A DNA stretch of 64,000 nucleotides from NCBI GenBank assembly GCA_963814865.1, contig CAWFEN010000014.1, forward strand, positions 1,426,001 to 1,490,000, in the 5' to 3' direction. The position numbers and the translations under genes are program-made. Shown here in pieces: positions 1 to 8,941 of this stretch. The notes beneath the pieces are model-generated. The model was not told the DNA's origin. It worked only from the letters and a program-made list of their open reading frames with translations, and ran no database searches. The stretch is from AP-15 sp963814865. Lineage in GTDB: Bacteria; Pseudomonadota; Alphaproteobacteria; ATCC43930; CGMCC-115725. The first letter of the stretch is position 1. Each line of letters starts with the position of its first letter.

Positions 1-2
1 TG

Positions 3-1034
3 GTCGACGTGTCGGAACGCGACCAGTCGCAGACTGTTTTCGGCCGCACCTTCAACAGCCCGTTCGGCATCTCGCCGACCGGCGGCGTCGGCCTGTACCA
101 GCGGCGCGGCGGCGAGCTGCTGCTGGCCGAGGCGGCGGCCGAGGCGAACATCCCCTACATCATGTCCGGCGGCAGCAACGCCTCGATGGAGGAGGCTGCG
201 CGCATCGCCCCCAACAATACCTGGTTCCAGATGTACGCCGCAAAGGACGCCGCGGTCACCGACGCGCTGGTCGGCCGCGCCCGTGACAATGGGCTCGGCG
301 CCCTGGTGCTGACCGTCGACGTGCCGGTCCATCCCAAGCGCGAGCGCAATTTCCGCAACGGCTTTGCCAATGTCCGCAACGGCGGCGTGCTGGAGGCGCT
401 GAAGCTGAAGCCGTCGATCCTGCTCGAGGCGGTGACTCATCCCGCCTGGGTCATCGATTATGTCCGCCACGGCGGCGCGCCGACGCTCGGCAACTGGGCG
501 CCGCATGCCGGCAATGGAGCGAGCACGGCCGAGGTCATCCAGTTCGGACGAACCCAGACCCCGGCTGCGGCGCAGACCTGGAAGGATCTTGAGCGCTACC
601 GGCGCCTCTTCCCGCGCACTCTGATCGTCAAGGGGATCCTGAACCCGGCCGATGCGATCCGCGCCGCCGAGATCGGCTGCGACGGCATCATCGTGTCGAA
701 CCATGGCGGGCGCCAGCTCGATCAGGCGCCGGCCTCGCTCGATGCGCTGCCGGCGATCACGGCGGCGGTCGGCGACAAGCTGACGGTGATGCTCGACAGC
801 GGCGTCAGGCGCGGCGCCGACATATTGATCGCGCTGTGCCTCGGCGCGCAGTTCGTGTTTTTCGGCCGGCCGACCCTTTACGGTGCCGTCGCCGGCGGCC
901 TGCCCGGGGTCAAGAAGGCGATCGACATCTTCCGCAGCGAGATCGATCTCGTCATGGCGCAGATCGGCTGCCCGAGCCTCGACCAGCTCGGCCCCGATTT
1001 CCTGTGGCGCGACGACTGGACCCGGAACCGCTGA
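3..1034 (+). CDS. FMN-dependent alpha-hydroxy-acid dehydrogenase (L-lactate dehydrogenase type), 5' end outside window
   Basis: Oxidises a 2-hydroxy acid such as L-lactate to the 2-oxo acid with FMN, passing electrons to the respiratory chain or oxygen. The frame is already open at base 3, and the GTG at 9 lies inside the conserved segment before the first beta strand, so the N-terminus (about 40-50 residues) is off the window. Visible family marks are the TVDVPVHPKRERNFRNGF stretch near residue 100, the SNHGGRQLD block with the active-site His near residue 230, and DSGVRRGADI near 265 for FMN phosphate binding. The exact substrate (lactate, mandelate, glycolate) cannot be told from sequence. 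It converges on an MFS carrier gene 17 bases away; a shared substrate is possible but only inferred. Confidence 0.88.
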   Translation, partial: VDVSERDQSQTVFGRTFNSPFGISPTGGVGLYQRRGGELLLAEAAAEANIPYIMSGGSNASMEEAARIAPNNTWFQMYAAKDAAVTDALVGRARDNGLGALVLTVDVPVHPKRERNFRNGFANVRNGGVLEALKLKPSILLEAVTHPAWVIDYVRHGGAPTLGNWAPHAGNGASTAEVIQFGRTQTPAAAQTWKDLERYRRLFPRTLIVKGILNPADAIRAAEIGCDGIIVSNHGGRQLDQAPASLDALPAITAAVGDKLTVMLDSGVRRGADILIALCLGAQFVFFGRPTLYGAVAGGLPGVKKAIDIFRSEIDLVMAQIGCPSLDQLGPDFLWRDDWTRNR

Positions 1035-1051
1035 TCAGTGCCGGGTTCGGT

Positions 1052-2450
1052 TCAATCGCCAGCCGCTCGCCCCGCCGCCGCGGCTGCCGACCGGGTCAGC
1101 TCGTTGTCGATCTCGTTGATCGAGCGGCGGCTCGTTTCGAAGCCGATAAACCAGAAGGCGAAGGCGCCGAGCACGTACCAGAAGGCGAAATAATTAAAGC
1201 CCGGGACCAGCGCGTCGAGCGTCGCCTGGGGCTTGACATAGTTGGACGAGCCGGCGATCAGCGCGAGGCCCGCGGGGCCGATGAACTTGCCGAGATTGCC
1301 GATGCCGTAGACGAAGCCCATGCCGCTGCCGCGCAGCCGGGCCGGCCACAGCTCGCCCATGTAGGGGCCGACGATCGAGTAGTTGCCGCTGCCGAAAAAG
1401 CTCTGCAGCAGGATCATGATGTAGAACATCGACACGCCGCCGATGAAGACGCTGTGCATATACCCGGCGAGCGACATGCACACCGCCGCGGTCACGCAGC
1501 TGAACACCCCCGCGGGGCGCCGCCCCCACGCATCCGAGATCCATGAGCACAGGAAGCGCCCGGCAATCGCCAGCAGGGCGACCCAGATCCCCAGCTTGGA
1601 CGCCTCGGGCGGAGTGATCTTCAGCACCATCACGAGCAGGGTCACCTGCCACAGCGCCAGCGCCACACCGCCCGTCTGACTGAGGCCGGTCAGCGCGCCG
1701 GCGAAGATGCTGCGCGGGTATTTGAACAGCTCGGTCCAGCGCGTGTGCTCGACCGTTGGGCGCTACGGTCGGCAACGCGATGCCCTTCGGGTCGATCTGC
1801 AATGCCCAGGCGAGCGACCGGCGCGCCTCCTCGAAACGTCCCATCCGCATCAGCCAGTACGGCGACTCCGGGACAAAGGCACGGATGTACAGGGTCAAGA
1901 ACGCGGGCAGCAGGCCAACCGCAAACAGACCGCGCCAGCCGATATAGGGTGTCGCAAAGGCCGCCAGCAGGGCGCCGAACAGAAAACCCGCCGGCAGCAT
2001 CGTCGTGGTCAGCCCGGTCAGCCAGCCGCGCTTGGCGGTCGGCACGAATTCCTGAATTACCGTGATGTCGACCGAATACATGCCGGTTACCCCGAAACCG
2101 ACGAACAGCCGGCAGATCACCAGGTAGATCCAGGCGTGCTCGGGGGTGAGAGCCATCGCCCCGGTGGCGATCGAGGTATTCAGCACAGTGCCGATCATCG
2201 CCTTGCGCCGGCCGATCTTGTCGGCCACCCAGCCCCAGATGATCGAGCCGAACGGCGCAGTGATGCCCGACGCCAACAGGATCAGCCCCGATTCCCCAAA
2301 GGTCAGGTGCCAGTCTTTGACGATAAACGCCAGGACAAAGGCAATCAGTCCAAAGTCGAAGAAGTCGAGCATGTCGCCGATCGTGGCGGCGCCCGCAATC
2401 TTCCACTGATTAGCCGTCAGCTTAGTCTGCTGATCGAGTAGTTCCAACAT
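1052..2450 (-). pseudogene. MFS transporter, split by one frameshift
   Basis: A 12-helix major facilitator carrier for a small organic solute. The N-terminal half starts at ATG 2450 behind a GGAGAA ribosome site and shows the loop 2-3 motif GWVADKIGRRKA and the PESPYWLMRMGR segment at the end of helix 6. After ...ALPTVAPN near 1755 the frame is lost. The family sequence continues in another frame as TELFKYPRSIFAGALTGLSQTGG and runs to the stop at 1052. No stop codons or lost motifs occur in either half, so a one-base indel accounts for everything. That may be a sequencing error or a recent mutation. The reassembled protein would be about 465 residues, normal for the family. Substrate unknown; the neighbouring hydroxy-acid dehydrogenase hints at a carboxylate. 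Confidence 0.82.
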
Positions 2451-2610
2451 GGCGTTCTCCCTGAGCTGCCGGTGTCGCGACGGCACTGTGGCACCGATTT
2501 CCGGTTTCTGACCGCAGTTTCCCGGTGTAACGTGGCGGCAAATCGGCGAGGCCGAATTACCGGCACCGGATCATGGCCGAAAGAGTACCGGCAGCGGTTC
2601 TACCCTGGCA

Positions 2611-3336
2611 ATGCCGCGCATGCGAGAAGTGACGGGATTTTCGATCGGTCGCGCCCTGTTAGCGACGCTCGTGAGCGGCGCCCTCGGTCTCGCCGCGTTC
2701 CCGGCGCAGGCGGCGGCCCTCGCCATCGTCTTGGCTATCGACGTATCCGCCAGCGTCACCGCCAATTCCTATGTGCTCCAGCACGATGGCATCGCCCGCG
2801 CCTTTGCGGATACCCGTCTGATCGACGCGATCGGCGCCGCTCCCGGCGGGATCGAGGCGCTCGTCCTCGAATGGTCGGACCCCGACAAGATCGCGGTCAC
2901 CGTCGATTGGCGGTTGCTCGCCGACGCCAGGAGCGCACGCGCCTTCGCCGCCGCGCTGCGCGCCACGACCCGCAGTTCCAGCGGGACCACCGCCATCGGT
3001 CCGGCATTGCTCGCCGCCGCCGCGCAGTTCGATCGCCTGCCGGAAGCCGCGGCGCGGCGGGTGATCGACATCTCCGGCGACGGGATGGCCAATTTCGGCG
3101 TGGCCCCGGCGGCGGCGCGCGACCGCGTGACGGCGGCCGGCATCGTGGTCAACGGGCTGGCGATCCTGACCGAGGAGCCGTGGCTCGAGGATTATTTCCG
3201 CCGCAACGTGATCGGCGGGCCGGGAGCCTTTGTCCTCGCCGCCCAAACCTTCGACAGCTTTGCCGCGGCGATACTGCGAAAACTGGTGCAGGAGGTGGCC
3301 GGCAGCGCCCCGGCCACCCTCGGTCAGATACAATAG
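2611..3336 (+). CDS. DUF1194 family secreted protein with VWA-like fold
   Basis: A 241-residue protein with an N-terminal signal peptide (positively charged start, hydrophobic core about residues 12-32, AQA-like cleavage site). The mature part opens with AIVLAIDVSASV, a DxSxS metal-ion-dependent adhesion motif of von Willebrand A domains. SSGTTAIGPALL near 130 and VIDISGDGMANFG near 155 are the other parts of that fold. The family is common in Alphaproteobacteria and has no assigned function; binding a partner through the metal site is inferred. An ATG at 2620 is an equally good start. Its stop lies inside the end of the convergent decarboxylase gene (13-base overlap). Confidence 0.8.
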   Translation: MPRMREVTGFSIGRALLATLVSGALGLAAFPAQAAALAIVLAIDVSASVTANSYVLQHDGIARAFADTRLIDAIGAAPGGIEALVLEWSDPDKIAVTVDWRLLADARSARAFAAALRATTRSSSGTTAIGPALLAAAAQFDRLPEAAARRVIDISGDGMANFGVAPAAARDRVTAAGIVVNGLAILTEEPWLEDYFRRNVIGGPGAFVLAAQTFDSFAAAILRKLVQEVAGSAPATLGQIQ

Positions 3337-4454
3337 GTACGGATCGGCGAAAACCCGTTGAACCCGACCGATGCGTAGCTTGCGGTATAGGCGCCGGCCG
3401 AGAGAATCTCGACCTTGTCGCCGACCGCGAGGCCGAACGGCAGCCGGTATTCGGTCTTCTCGTAGAGGATGTCGGCGCTGTCGCAGGTCGGTCCGGCGAG
3501 GATGACCGGGCCGCACGCCCCGCCGCGCCCGGGTGTCGCGATCCGGTATTTGATGCTTTCGTCCATCGTCTCGGCGAGGCCGTTGAACTTGCCGACGTCG
3601 AGATAGACCCAGCGCCGGTCGTCGCCGCCGCCCTTCTCGGAAATCAGCACGACCTCGCTCTGGATCAGGCCGGCATCGCCGACCAGCGAGCGTCCCGGCT
3701 CGATGACGATCTCCGGCAGGCGGTTGCCGAAATGCCGCGTCACCGCCGCCATCACCGCCTGGGCATAGCGCTCGACCGCCGGCACCTCGCCGCGATACTG
3801 CGCCGGGAAGCCGCCGCCGATATTGACCATGCGCAGATCGATCTCGGCCTCGGCGAGCAGCGAGAACATGCGCGCGGCGGTGCCGAGGGCGCCATCCCAC
3901 TGGCCGAGATCCGTCTGCTGCGAGCCGACATGGAACGAAACCCCGTAAGGGTCGAGACCGAGGCCGCGGGCCTTGCGCAGGAGATCGATCGCCATGTCCG
4001 GGGCGCAGCCGAATTTGCGCGAGAGCGGCCATTCGGCGCCGTCGCAGGCGACGAGAATGCGGCAGAAGACGCGCGCGCCGGGTGCTGCGCGCGCCAGCTT
4101 GTCGAGCTCGTGCGCACTGTCGAAGGCGAACATCCGCAGCCCCGCCTGATAGGCATAGGCGATGTCCTTCTCTTTTTTGATCGTATTGCCGAAGGACAGG
4201 CGATCGGGGCTCGCGCCGTTTTCCAGGCAGAGTTCGATCTCGCCGCGGCTCGCCACGTCGAAACTGGCCCCTTTGCGCTCGAGCATCGAGACGATCTGCG
4301 GCGCCGGGTTCGCCTTTACGGCGTAATAGATGTGCGCCAGCGGCAGACACCGGCACAACGTGTCGTAGGCCGCGGCGATCACGTCGAGATCGACGACGAG
4401 GCAGGGGGTTTCGGGCGAATTTTCGGCGAGGAAGCGCGCAATCCTCTCATTCAT
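3324..4454 (-). CDS. Ornithine/lysine-type PLP decarboxylase (alanine racemase fold)
   Basis: Decarboxylates ornithine to putrescine, the entry to polyamine synthesis, in the cytoplasm. The 376-residue protein is the short group IV form. YYAVKANP carries the PLP lysine (about K47), HVGSQQTD is near residue 180, GGGFPAQY binds the phosphate near 220, and GPTCDSADILYEK near 325 has the catalytic Cys and the substrate Asp. The start at 4454 (MNERIARFL) matches family N-termini; longer starts add only low-complexity sequence. Lysine or dual specificity cannot be excluded. The gene stands alone, with a long gene-poor stretch upstream. Confidence 0.9.
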   Translation of the reverse strand: MNERIARFLAENSPETPCLVVDLDVIAAAYDTLCRCLPLAHIYYAVKANPAPQIVSMLERKGASFDVASRGEIELCLENGASPDRLSFGNTIKKEKDIAYAYQAGLRMFAFDSAHELDKLARAAPGARVFCRILVACDGAEWPLSRKFGCAPDMAIDLLRKARGLGLDPYGVSFHVGSQQTDLGQWDGALGTAARMFSLLAEAEIDLRMVNIGGGFPAQYRGEVPAVERYAQAVMAAVTRHFGNRLPEIVIEPGRSLVGDAGLIQSEVVLISEKGGGDDRRWVYLDVGKFNGLAETMDESIKYRIATPGRGGACGPVILAGPTCDSADILYEKTEYRLPFGLAVGDKVEILSAGAYTASYASVGFNGFSPIRTYCI

Positions 4455-5117
4455 CGATCGGGTCATCCTTCCCGCAGAGCGGCTGAGCGATAACGGTGCC
4501 GGCGCCGGCAGGCCGAAAATGCGCGGCCGATGCAAAGACATCGCCCGCGCTTCGGTCCGTCCGAACGCGCAACAAGGCAAATGCCGACCCGGTTCAGCGC
4601 CGGATCGGCCGGATTTTGTGGTTCAGCTCAGACTGCTCGGATCGATGACCCGGCTGCCCCGCCCACGCAGGCGGGTTCCGCGGAGGTTCGCGTCAGGGCA
4701 GGGCACCACGCCCCCCAGTCGGAAAGCAACCATACCGACCTCCCTCTCGGGACCGGCCTCGCGGCCGGGCAACCAAAAAGGACGCGTTACGTCGTTGCAT
4801 AACCACCATGGGCCATAGGCACGTGCGAGTGCGTCGAGGAAGCGATAGATACGCCGATCCGCCGGCGGTGCAAGGGAAATTCGGGAAAAAATCCGATGGC
4901 CGTGCGGGCCGCGCAAAGCCCCAGGCCACAGGGTGCGGTGGCCGGAATCGGATTGCGGTCCCCGTCTCCTCAACCCATCCGCGAAGCTTGGCGGAATTCG
5001 CGGCGAACTCGTTTCCCCCGTGAGGCAGAGGGCCGGCGCGTTCCGATCGCCGGGCGGGCGGCTTTGAAGCGCCGCATGCGCATGCGCTGGCGCCGCCCGC
5101 GGCTCCCGGACCCAAAA
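4455..5117. other. Gene-poor stretch upstream of the ornithine decarboxylase
   Basis: About 660 bases with no frame showing family sequence, a ribosome site and coding-like third positions together. Open frames on both strands are arginine- and proline-rich, as expected from random high-GC DNA. The decarboxylase promoter should lie in the first 200 bases on the minus strand, but no hexamer pair stands out. Confidence 0.5.
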
Positions 5118-5368
5118 TCACCGGTTGCCGGCGCTCGGCGCGACCGGCGTGTGCCTATCGGCGTTGTCGGAATTCGCGATCGGCGGCATGCGCCGCGCAC
5201 GGCGTCGATGCCGAATCGCCAAAGGATCCGCCCGAACCCTGAATGCGGCGCCGGGGCGCTGCAAGAAAAGAGCCGGTGCATGCTCTCGATCGTCAGGCGC
5301 GCATCGCGTGACCGCCGGTCGAGCTCGGCCCTCGGCAGGCTGCGGCCCCACAGGTCGATTCTGGCCAT
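5118..5368 (-). CDS. Possible small orphan gene behind a CRP-type site, probably frameshifted
   Basis: I do not recognise this protein. An ATG at 5368 follows a GGAGGG ribosome site at 4-5 bases. The first 40 or so codons (MARIDLWGRSLPRAELDRRS...) have mostly G/C third positions. Further on that bias moves to a second frame ending ...NADRHTPVAPSAGNR at 5118, which suggests one indel around 5230. If uncorrected, the first frame runs on to 4970 as an arginine-rich tail. A perfect TGTGA-N6-TCACA site is centred about 71 bases upstream of the ATG, with a possible -10 (GATACT, 5411 to 5406) placed as in a class II CRP promoter. Real gene status is uncertain. Confidence 0.3.
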
Positions 5369-5431
5369 GACACCCTCCATCGTCTCGGCAGGAGACGGGG
5401 CGATAAGTATCAGGCGGGGATTCGTCCCTGC

Positions 5432-5447
5432 TGTGAGCCGTTTCACA
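5432..5447. promoter_or_regulatory. CRP-type operator, perfect TGTGA-N6-TCACA
   Basis: Reads TGTGAGCCGTTTCACA. Both half-sites match the consensus known for CRP proteins. On the minus strand, GATACT ending at 5406 would put the start of transcription near 5399 and the site centre at about -40.5, a class II activator position. A CRP-family regulator with a suitable recognition helix is encoded at 21965-22660. Confidence 0.5.
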
Positions 5448-5503
5448 TCGGCGTCGATTTTCTCGCGTCGCCGACCGCCCGGCAAAGGCCGATCAGCGAG
5501 GAA

Positions 5504-5803
5504 TCAGGGAGCCGCGCGCAGGTCGATCGTGCCGAGGCGCGTGCCCGTCGCCAAATCGATGACGACGAGCTGCCGCCCGCTATCGGGCAACACCAGCTCG
5601 AGGATCAGGCGATCCGCGCCTATGGTCATCGCCTCGATCCGGGCGCCTCGAGGAATCGCAACCGATGTGTCGGCAAAGGGCCGGACGGTGCCCGCCACCG
5701 ACCCGCGATGCGACAGCCGGCCGGCGACAACGGCGATCACAACGGCAAAACCGACGATTATCATGACGCCCATGACTACGACCAGGATTCTCAGGGCGCG
5801 CAT
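5504..5803 (-). CDS. Small membrane-anchored protein, DUF6476 type
   Basis: A 99-residue protein with one N-terminal transmembrane helix (about residues 4-30, RILVVVMGVMIIVGFAVVIAVVAG) and a short soluble domain, probably periplasmic, ending GTRLGTIDLRAAP. The gene next to and divergent from rluD in many Rhodospirillales encodes this kind of protein; its function is unknown. ATG 5803 places the helix right at the N-terminus. A longer frame to 5839 would overlap the rluD start. Confidence 0.7.
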   Translation of the reverse strand: MRALRILVVVMGVMIIVGFAVVIAVVAGRLSHRGSVAGTVRPFADTSVAIPRGARIEAMTIGADRLILELVLPDSGRQLVVIDLATGTRLGTIDLRAAP

Positions 5804-5826
5804 GTGCCTAACGCCGGGGCAGATGA

Positions 5827-6837
5827 GTGGTTGAAACACGACTCTCGGGAGACGATCGTGACGGAACTGTTCGCCCTGCCGCGGCCGAGATCCGTGCCGA
5901 GGCGGAGGAGATCGGGCTGCGCCTCGATCGCATGCTGGCGCTCCATCTGCCGGCGCGGTCGCGCACCCAGCTCAAGCGGCTGATCGAAGCCGGCCTTGTC
6001 AGCCGGGACGGAATGGCTTGCCGGGACCCCTCGCTGCGCGTCCGGCCGGGCCAGAATTTCGTCGTCATCTTCCCCGCGATCGAGGAGGCGGCGCCGGCGG
6101 CGCAGCCGATCGCACTCGATATCCGTTTCGAGGATGCACATCTGATCGTCATCGACAAGCCCGCCGGCCTTGTCGTCCACCCGGCACCCGGCAATCCGGA
6201 CGGCACTCTCGTCAACGCGCTGCTCGCCCATTGCGGCGCCGATCTCTCCGGCATCGGCGGGGTGCGCCGGCCCGGCATCGTCCATCGCCTCGACAAGGAC
6301 ACGAGCGGCCTGATGGTCGTCGCCAAGACCGAAATCGCGCACCGGGCGCTGTCGCGCGATTTCGCCCGCCGCGACATCGATCGCGCCTATGCTGCCCTGG
6401 TCTGGGGCGTGCCGGCGCCGCCCTCGGGCGAGATCGTCGGCAACATCGGCCGCAGCGCGACGAACCGCAAGAAGATGGCCGTCCTCGGTGACGGGAAGGG
6501 CAGACCGGCGGTCACCCGCTATCGCGTCGAGCGGGTATTCGGAACCGCGGCGGCGCTCGTCGAATGCCGGCTGGGCACCGGCCGCACGCATCAGATCCGC
6601 GTTCATCTCGCGCATCGCCGCCACCCGCTGATCGGCGATCCCGTCTATGGCGGGCGCGCGGGCCGTGCCGCTTTACGCACGGGCGAAATCGGCGCCAGGA
6701 TCGCTGCCTTCCCGCGGCAGGCGCTGCACGCCAGGCGGCTCGGCTTCACCCATCCGGCGGGCGCCGGACGGCTCGAATTCGACAGCCCGCTGCCGGCCGA
6801 TCTTCACGAGCTGTTGACCGATTTAGAGAGATTTTAA
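5827..6837 (+). CDS. rluD: RluD-family 23S rRNA pseudouridine synthase
   Basis: Converts uridines of 23S rRNA (helix 69 for RluD) to pseudouridine. An S4 RNA-binding domain covers about residues 30-80 (LRLDRMLALHLP...LIEAGLVSRDG). The catalytic domain carries GIVHRLDKDTSGLMVVAKT with the catalytic Asp (about D156), and RTHQIRVHLAHRRHPLIGDPVYGG lies near 255. The open frame begins at a GTG with no ribosome site. A GTG at 5858 with GGGAGA five bases upstream starts VTELFAL in another frame, so the true start may be 5858 with a one-base indel near 5880. rpoH follows 113 bases downstream, the usual order in this group. Confidence 0.9.
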   Translation: MVETRLSGDDRDGTVRPAAAEIRAEAEEIGLRLDRMLALHLPARSRTQLKRLIEAGLVSRDGMACRDPSLRVRPGQNFVVIFPAIEEAAPAAQPIALDIRFEDAHLIVIDKPAGLVVHPAPGNPDGTLVNALLAHCGADLSGIGGVRRPGIVHRLDKDTSGLMVVAKTEIAHRALSRDFARRDIDRAYAALVWGVPAPPSGEIVGNIGRSATNRKKMAVLGDGKGRPAVTRYRVERVFGTAAALVECRLGTGRTHQIRVHLAHRRHPLIGDPVYGGRAGRAALRTGEIGARIAAFPRQALHARRLGFTHPAGAGRLEFDSPLPADLHELLTDLERF

Positions 6838-6839
6838 AC

Positions 6840-6868
6840 TGGACAAAACCCGACTATATAAGTAGGGT
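6840..6868 (+). promoter_or_regulatory. Candidate sigma70-like promoter of rpoH
   Basis: TGGACA at 6840-6845, a 17-base spacer containing an AT-rich TATATAAG, and TAGGGT at 6863-6868. The match is 5/6 and 4/6 to the consensus hexamers, just after the rluD stop and 83 bases before the rpoH ATG. Heat-shock control cannot be judged from this. Confidence 0.35.
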
Positions 6869-6950
6869 ATGCACAGCCCGTGGAGGGGATCGGCGCGAAT
6901 GCGTGCGGCGTTTACCCGATACCGGCGTCAACTCGGAGCAACGCTTTTCG

Positions 6951-7835
6951 ATGGCTTCCCTCTCGCTGCCTTCCGTCTCCTCGGAAGGAAACCTGACCCG
7001 GTATCTCCAGGAAATCCGCAAGTTTCCGATGCTGGAGCCGGAAGAAGAGTACATGCTCGCCAAACGGTGGAAGGAGCATGAGGACCCGCAGGCGGCGCAC
7101 CGGCTGGTCACCAGCCATCTCCGGCTCGTCGCCAAGATCGCGATGGGCTATCGCGGCTACGGGCTGCCGCTGTCGGAACTGATCTCCGAGGGCAATGTCG
7201 GCATGATGCAGGCGGTCAAGCGCTTCGATCCCGACCGCGGCTTCCGCCTGGCCACCTATGCCATGTGGTGGATCCGCGCCGCGATCCAGGAATACATCCT
7301 GCACTCCTGGTCGCTCGTCAAGATGGGGACGACCGCGGCCCAGAAGAAGCTCTTCTTCAACCTGCGCAAGCTCAAGGGCCAGCTGCAGGCGATGGAGGAG
7401 GGCGATCTGTCGCCCGAGAATCTGAAAAAGATCGCGACCGAGCTCGATGTTCCCGAGGCCGATGTCGTCAGCATGAACCGCCGGCTGGCCAGCCCGGACC
7501 ACTCGCTGAACGCACCGCTGCGCGTCGACAGCGAGGGCGAATGGCAGGATTGGCTGGTGGACGAGAGCGAGAGCCAGGAGACCCGGCTCGGCGAGCGCCA
7601 GGAGCTCGGGCTGCGCCGCGACCTGCTGGAAAAGGCGATGACGCATCTGAACGATCGCGAGCGCCACATCCTCAGCGAGCGGCGCCTGCGCGACAACCCG
7701 ACCACGCTCGAGGATCTGTCGCAGCAATACGGCATCTCGCGCGAGCGGGTGCGCCAGATCGAGGTGCGTGCCTTCGAAAAGCTGCAGAAAGCCATCAAGG
7801 CCGCCGCCATCGAACGCCGCCTCGTCACTCACTGA
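6951..7835 (+). CDS. rpoH: Heat-shock RNA polymerase sigma factor RpoH (sigma-32)
   Basis: Directs RNA polymerase to heat-shock promoters. The 294-residue protein has region 2 (SELISEGNVGMMQAVKRFDP, then FRLATYAMWWIRAAIQEYIL) and the diagnostic RpoH box QKKLFFNLRKLK near residue 130. Region 4 ends with a helix-turn-helix (LEDLSQQYGISRERVRQIEVRAFEKLQKA). ATG 6951 fits the family length; frames reading further upstream overlap rluD. It ends 7 bases inside the convergent anmK. Many Alphaproteobacteria have several rpoH copies; only one is in the window. Confidence 0.96.
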   Translation: MASLSLPSVSSEGNLTRYLQEIRKFPMLEPEEEYMLAKRWKEHEDPQAAHRLVTSHLRLVAKIAMGYRGYGLPLSELISEGNVGMMQAVKRFDPDRGFRLATYAMWWIRAAIQEYILHSWSLVKMGTTAAQKKLFFNLRKLKGQLQAMEEGDLSPENLKKIATELDVPEADVVSMNRRLASPDHSLNAPLRVDSEGEWQDWLVDESESQETRLGERQELGLRRDLLEKAMTHLNDRERHILSERRLRDNPTTLEDLSQQYGISRERVRQIEVRAFEKLQKAIKAAAIERRLVTH

Positions 7836-8941
7836 CCGCGCCGCTGCGGCGCGCGAAACAGCCGGCCGCCCCGCATGGGCCGGGGCACTCCGGTCGTCGA
7901 CGGCAGGCTCAGCGGCAGCCCGGCAAGCGAGCGGACGGCGAGGTAGGCGAAAGCCCGGGCTTCGAGCGCGTCGCCGTCCCAGCCGACCGCCTCGACCGGG
8001 CGCACCGGCGCGGCGAGACGGCGCCCGAGCGCCGCCATCAGCGCCGGGTTATGCCGGCCGCCGCCGCAGACCAGCCATTCGCGCGGCGGCGCCGGGAAAT
8101 GGCGGCATGCCGCCGCGACCGCCGCGGCCGTCATCTCGGTCAGGGTCGCGGCGCCGTCGTTAAGCGCCAGACTTTCGGGCGCGGCCGCGCGGAAATCGTC
8201 GCGGTCGAGCGATTTCGGCGGCGGCCGGTCGAAGAAGGGGTGCCGCAGAAACCGGGCGACATGCGCGGCGGAGGCATGTCCGGCAGCGGCGAACGCGCCG
8301 TCGATGTCGGCCGCGGCGCCGGCATGGCGGCGCACCCAATCGTCGATCAGCGCGTTGCCCGGGCCGGTGTCGAAGGCGAGGATCTCTCCGGTCTCGCCGA
8401 TCCCCTTTCCACCGATCCAGGTCACATTGGCGACGCCGCCGATGTTGAGGATGGCGATCGGCTTCGGCAAGGTTGCGGCGAGGGCCGCATGGTAGAGCGG
8501 CGCGAGCGGTGCGCCCTGGCCGCCGGCCGCGACATCGGCCGAGCGGAAATCGGCGACCACGTCGATGCCGAGACGCCGCGCCAGCTCGGCACCGTCGCCG
8601 AGCTGCCAGGTGCGGCGCTCGGCCGGGCGATGCAGGATCGTGTGGCCGTGGAAACCGACGATGTCGGCGACAGTTCCGGGATGGCCGGCGAGAAACCGCT
8701 CGACGGCCTCGGCGTGCAGCCGGGTCAGCTCGGCTTCGACCGCGGCGGTCGGGCCGGCGCCGCCCAGCACCGCGCGCAGCCTCTCGCGGAAATCGTCGGG
8801 GTAGGGGATCGTCAGCGCCGGGCCGGGGACCACTTGCGCGCGTCCGTCGGTCTCGATCATCGCGACGTCGATCCCGTCGAGCGAGGTGCCGCTCATCAGC
8901 CCCAGCGCGGCGCGCAGATTTGTGCTAGATGAGCCCGCCAT
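7829..8941 (-). CDS. anmK: Anhydro-N-acetylmuramic acid kinase
   Basis: Phosphorylates and opens 1,6-anhydro-MurNAc to MurNAc-6-phosphate in cell-wall recycling. The 370-residue length is normal. The N-terminal nucleotide-binding strand reads ALGLMSGTSLDGIDVAMI, INIGGVANVTWI lies near 165, AFDTGPGNALIDDW near 185, and VCGGGRHNPALMAAL near 305; these are the ASKHA-fold phosphate and adenosine motifs. Its start overlaps the divergent tyrS start by 13 bases, leaving no untranscribed gap. Pairing of anmK with tyrS is common. Confidence 0.95.
   Translation of the reverse strand: MAGSSSTNLRAALGLMSGTSLDGIDVAMIETDGRAQVVPGPALTIPYPDDFRERLRAVLGGAGPTAAVEAELTRLHAEAVERFLAGHPGTVADIVGFHGHTILHRPAERRTWQLGDGAELARRLGIDVVADFRSADVAAGGQGAPLAPLYHAALAATLPKPIAILNIGGVANVTWIGGKGIGETGEILAFDTGPGNALIDDWVRRHAGAAADIDGAFAAAGHASAAHVARFLRHPFFDRPPPKSLDRDDFRAAAPESLALNDGAATLTEMTAAAVAAACRHFPAPPREWLVCGGGRHNPALMAALGRRLAAPVRPVEAVGWDGDALEARAFAYLAVRSLAGLPLSLPSTTGVPRPMRGGRLFRAPQRRGQ

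Noticed and set aside
2659..4356. 565-residue minus-strand open frame over DUF1194 and the decarboxylase
   Set aside because: Out of frame with the decarboxylase and antisense to DUF1194; Arg-rich without motifs.
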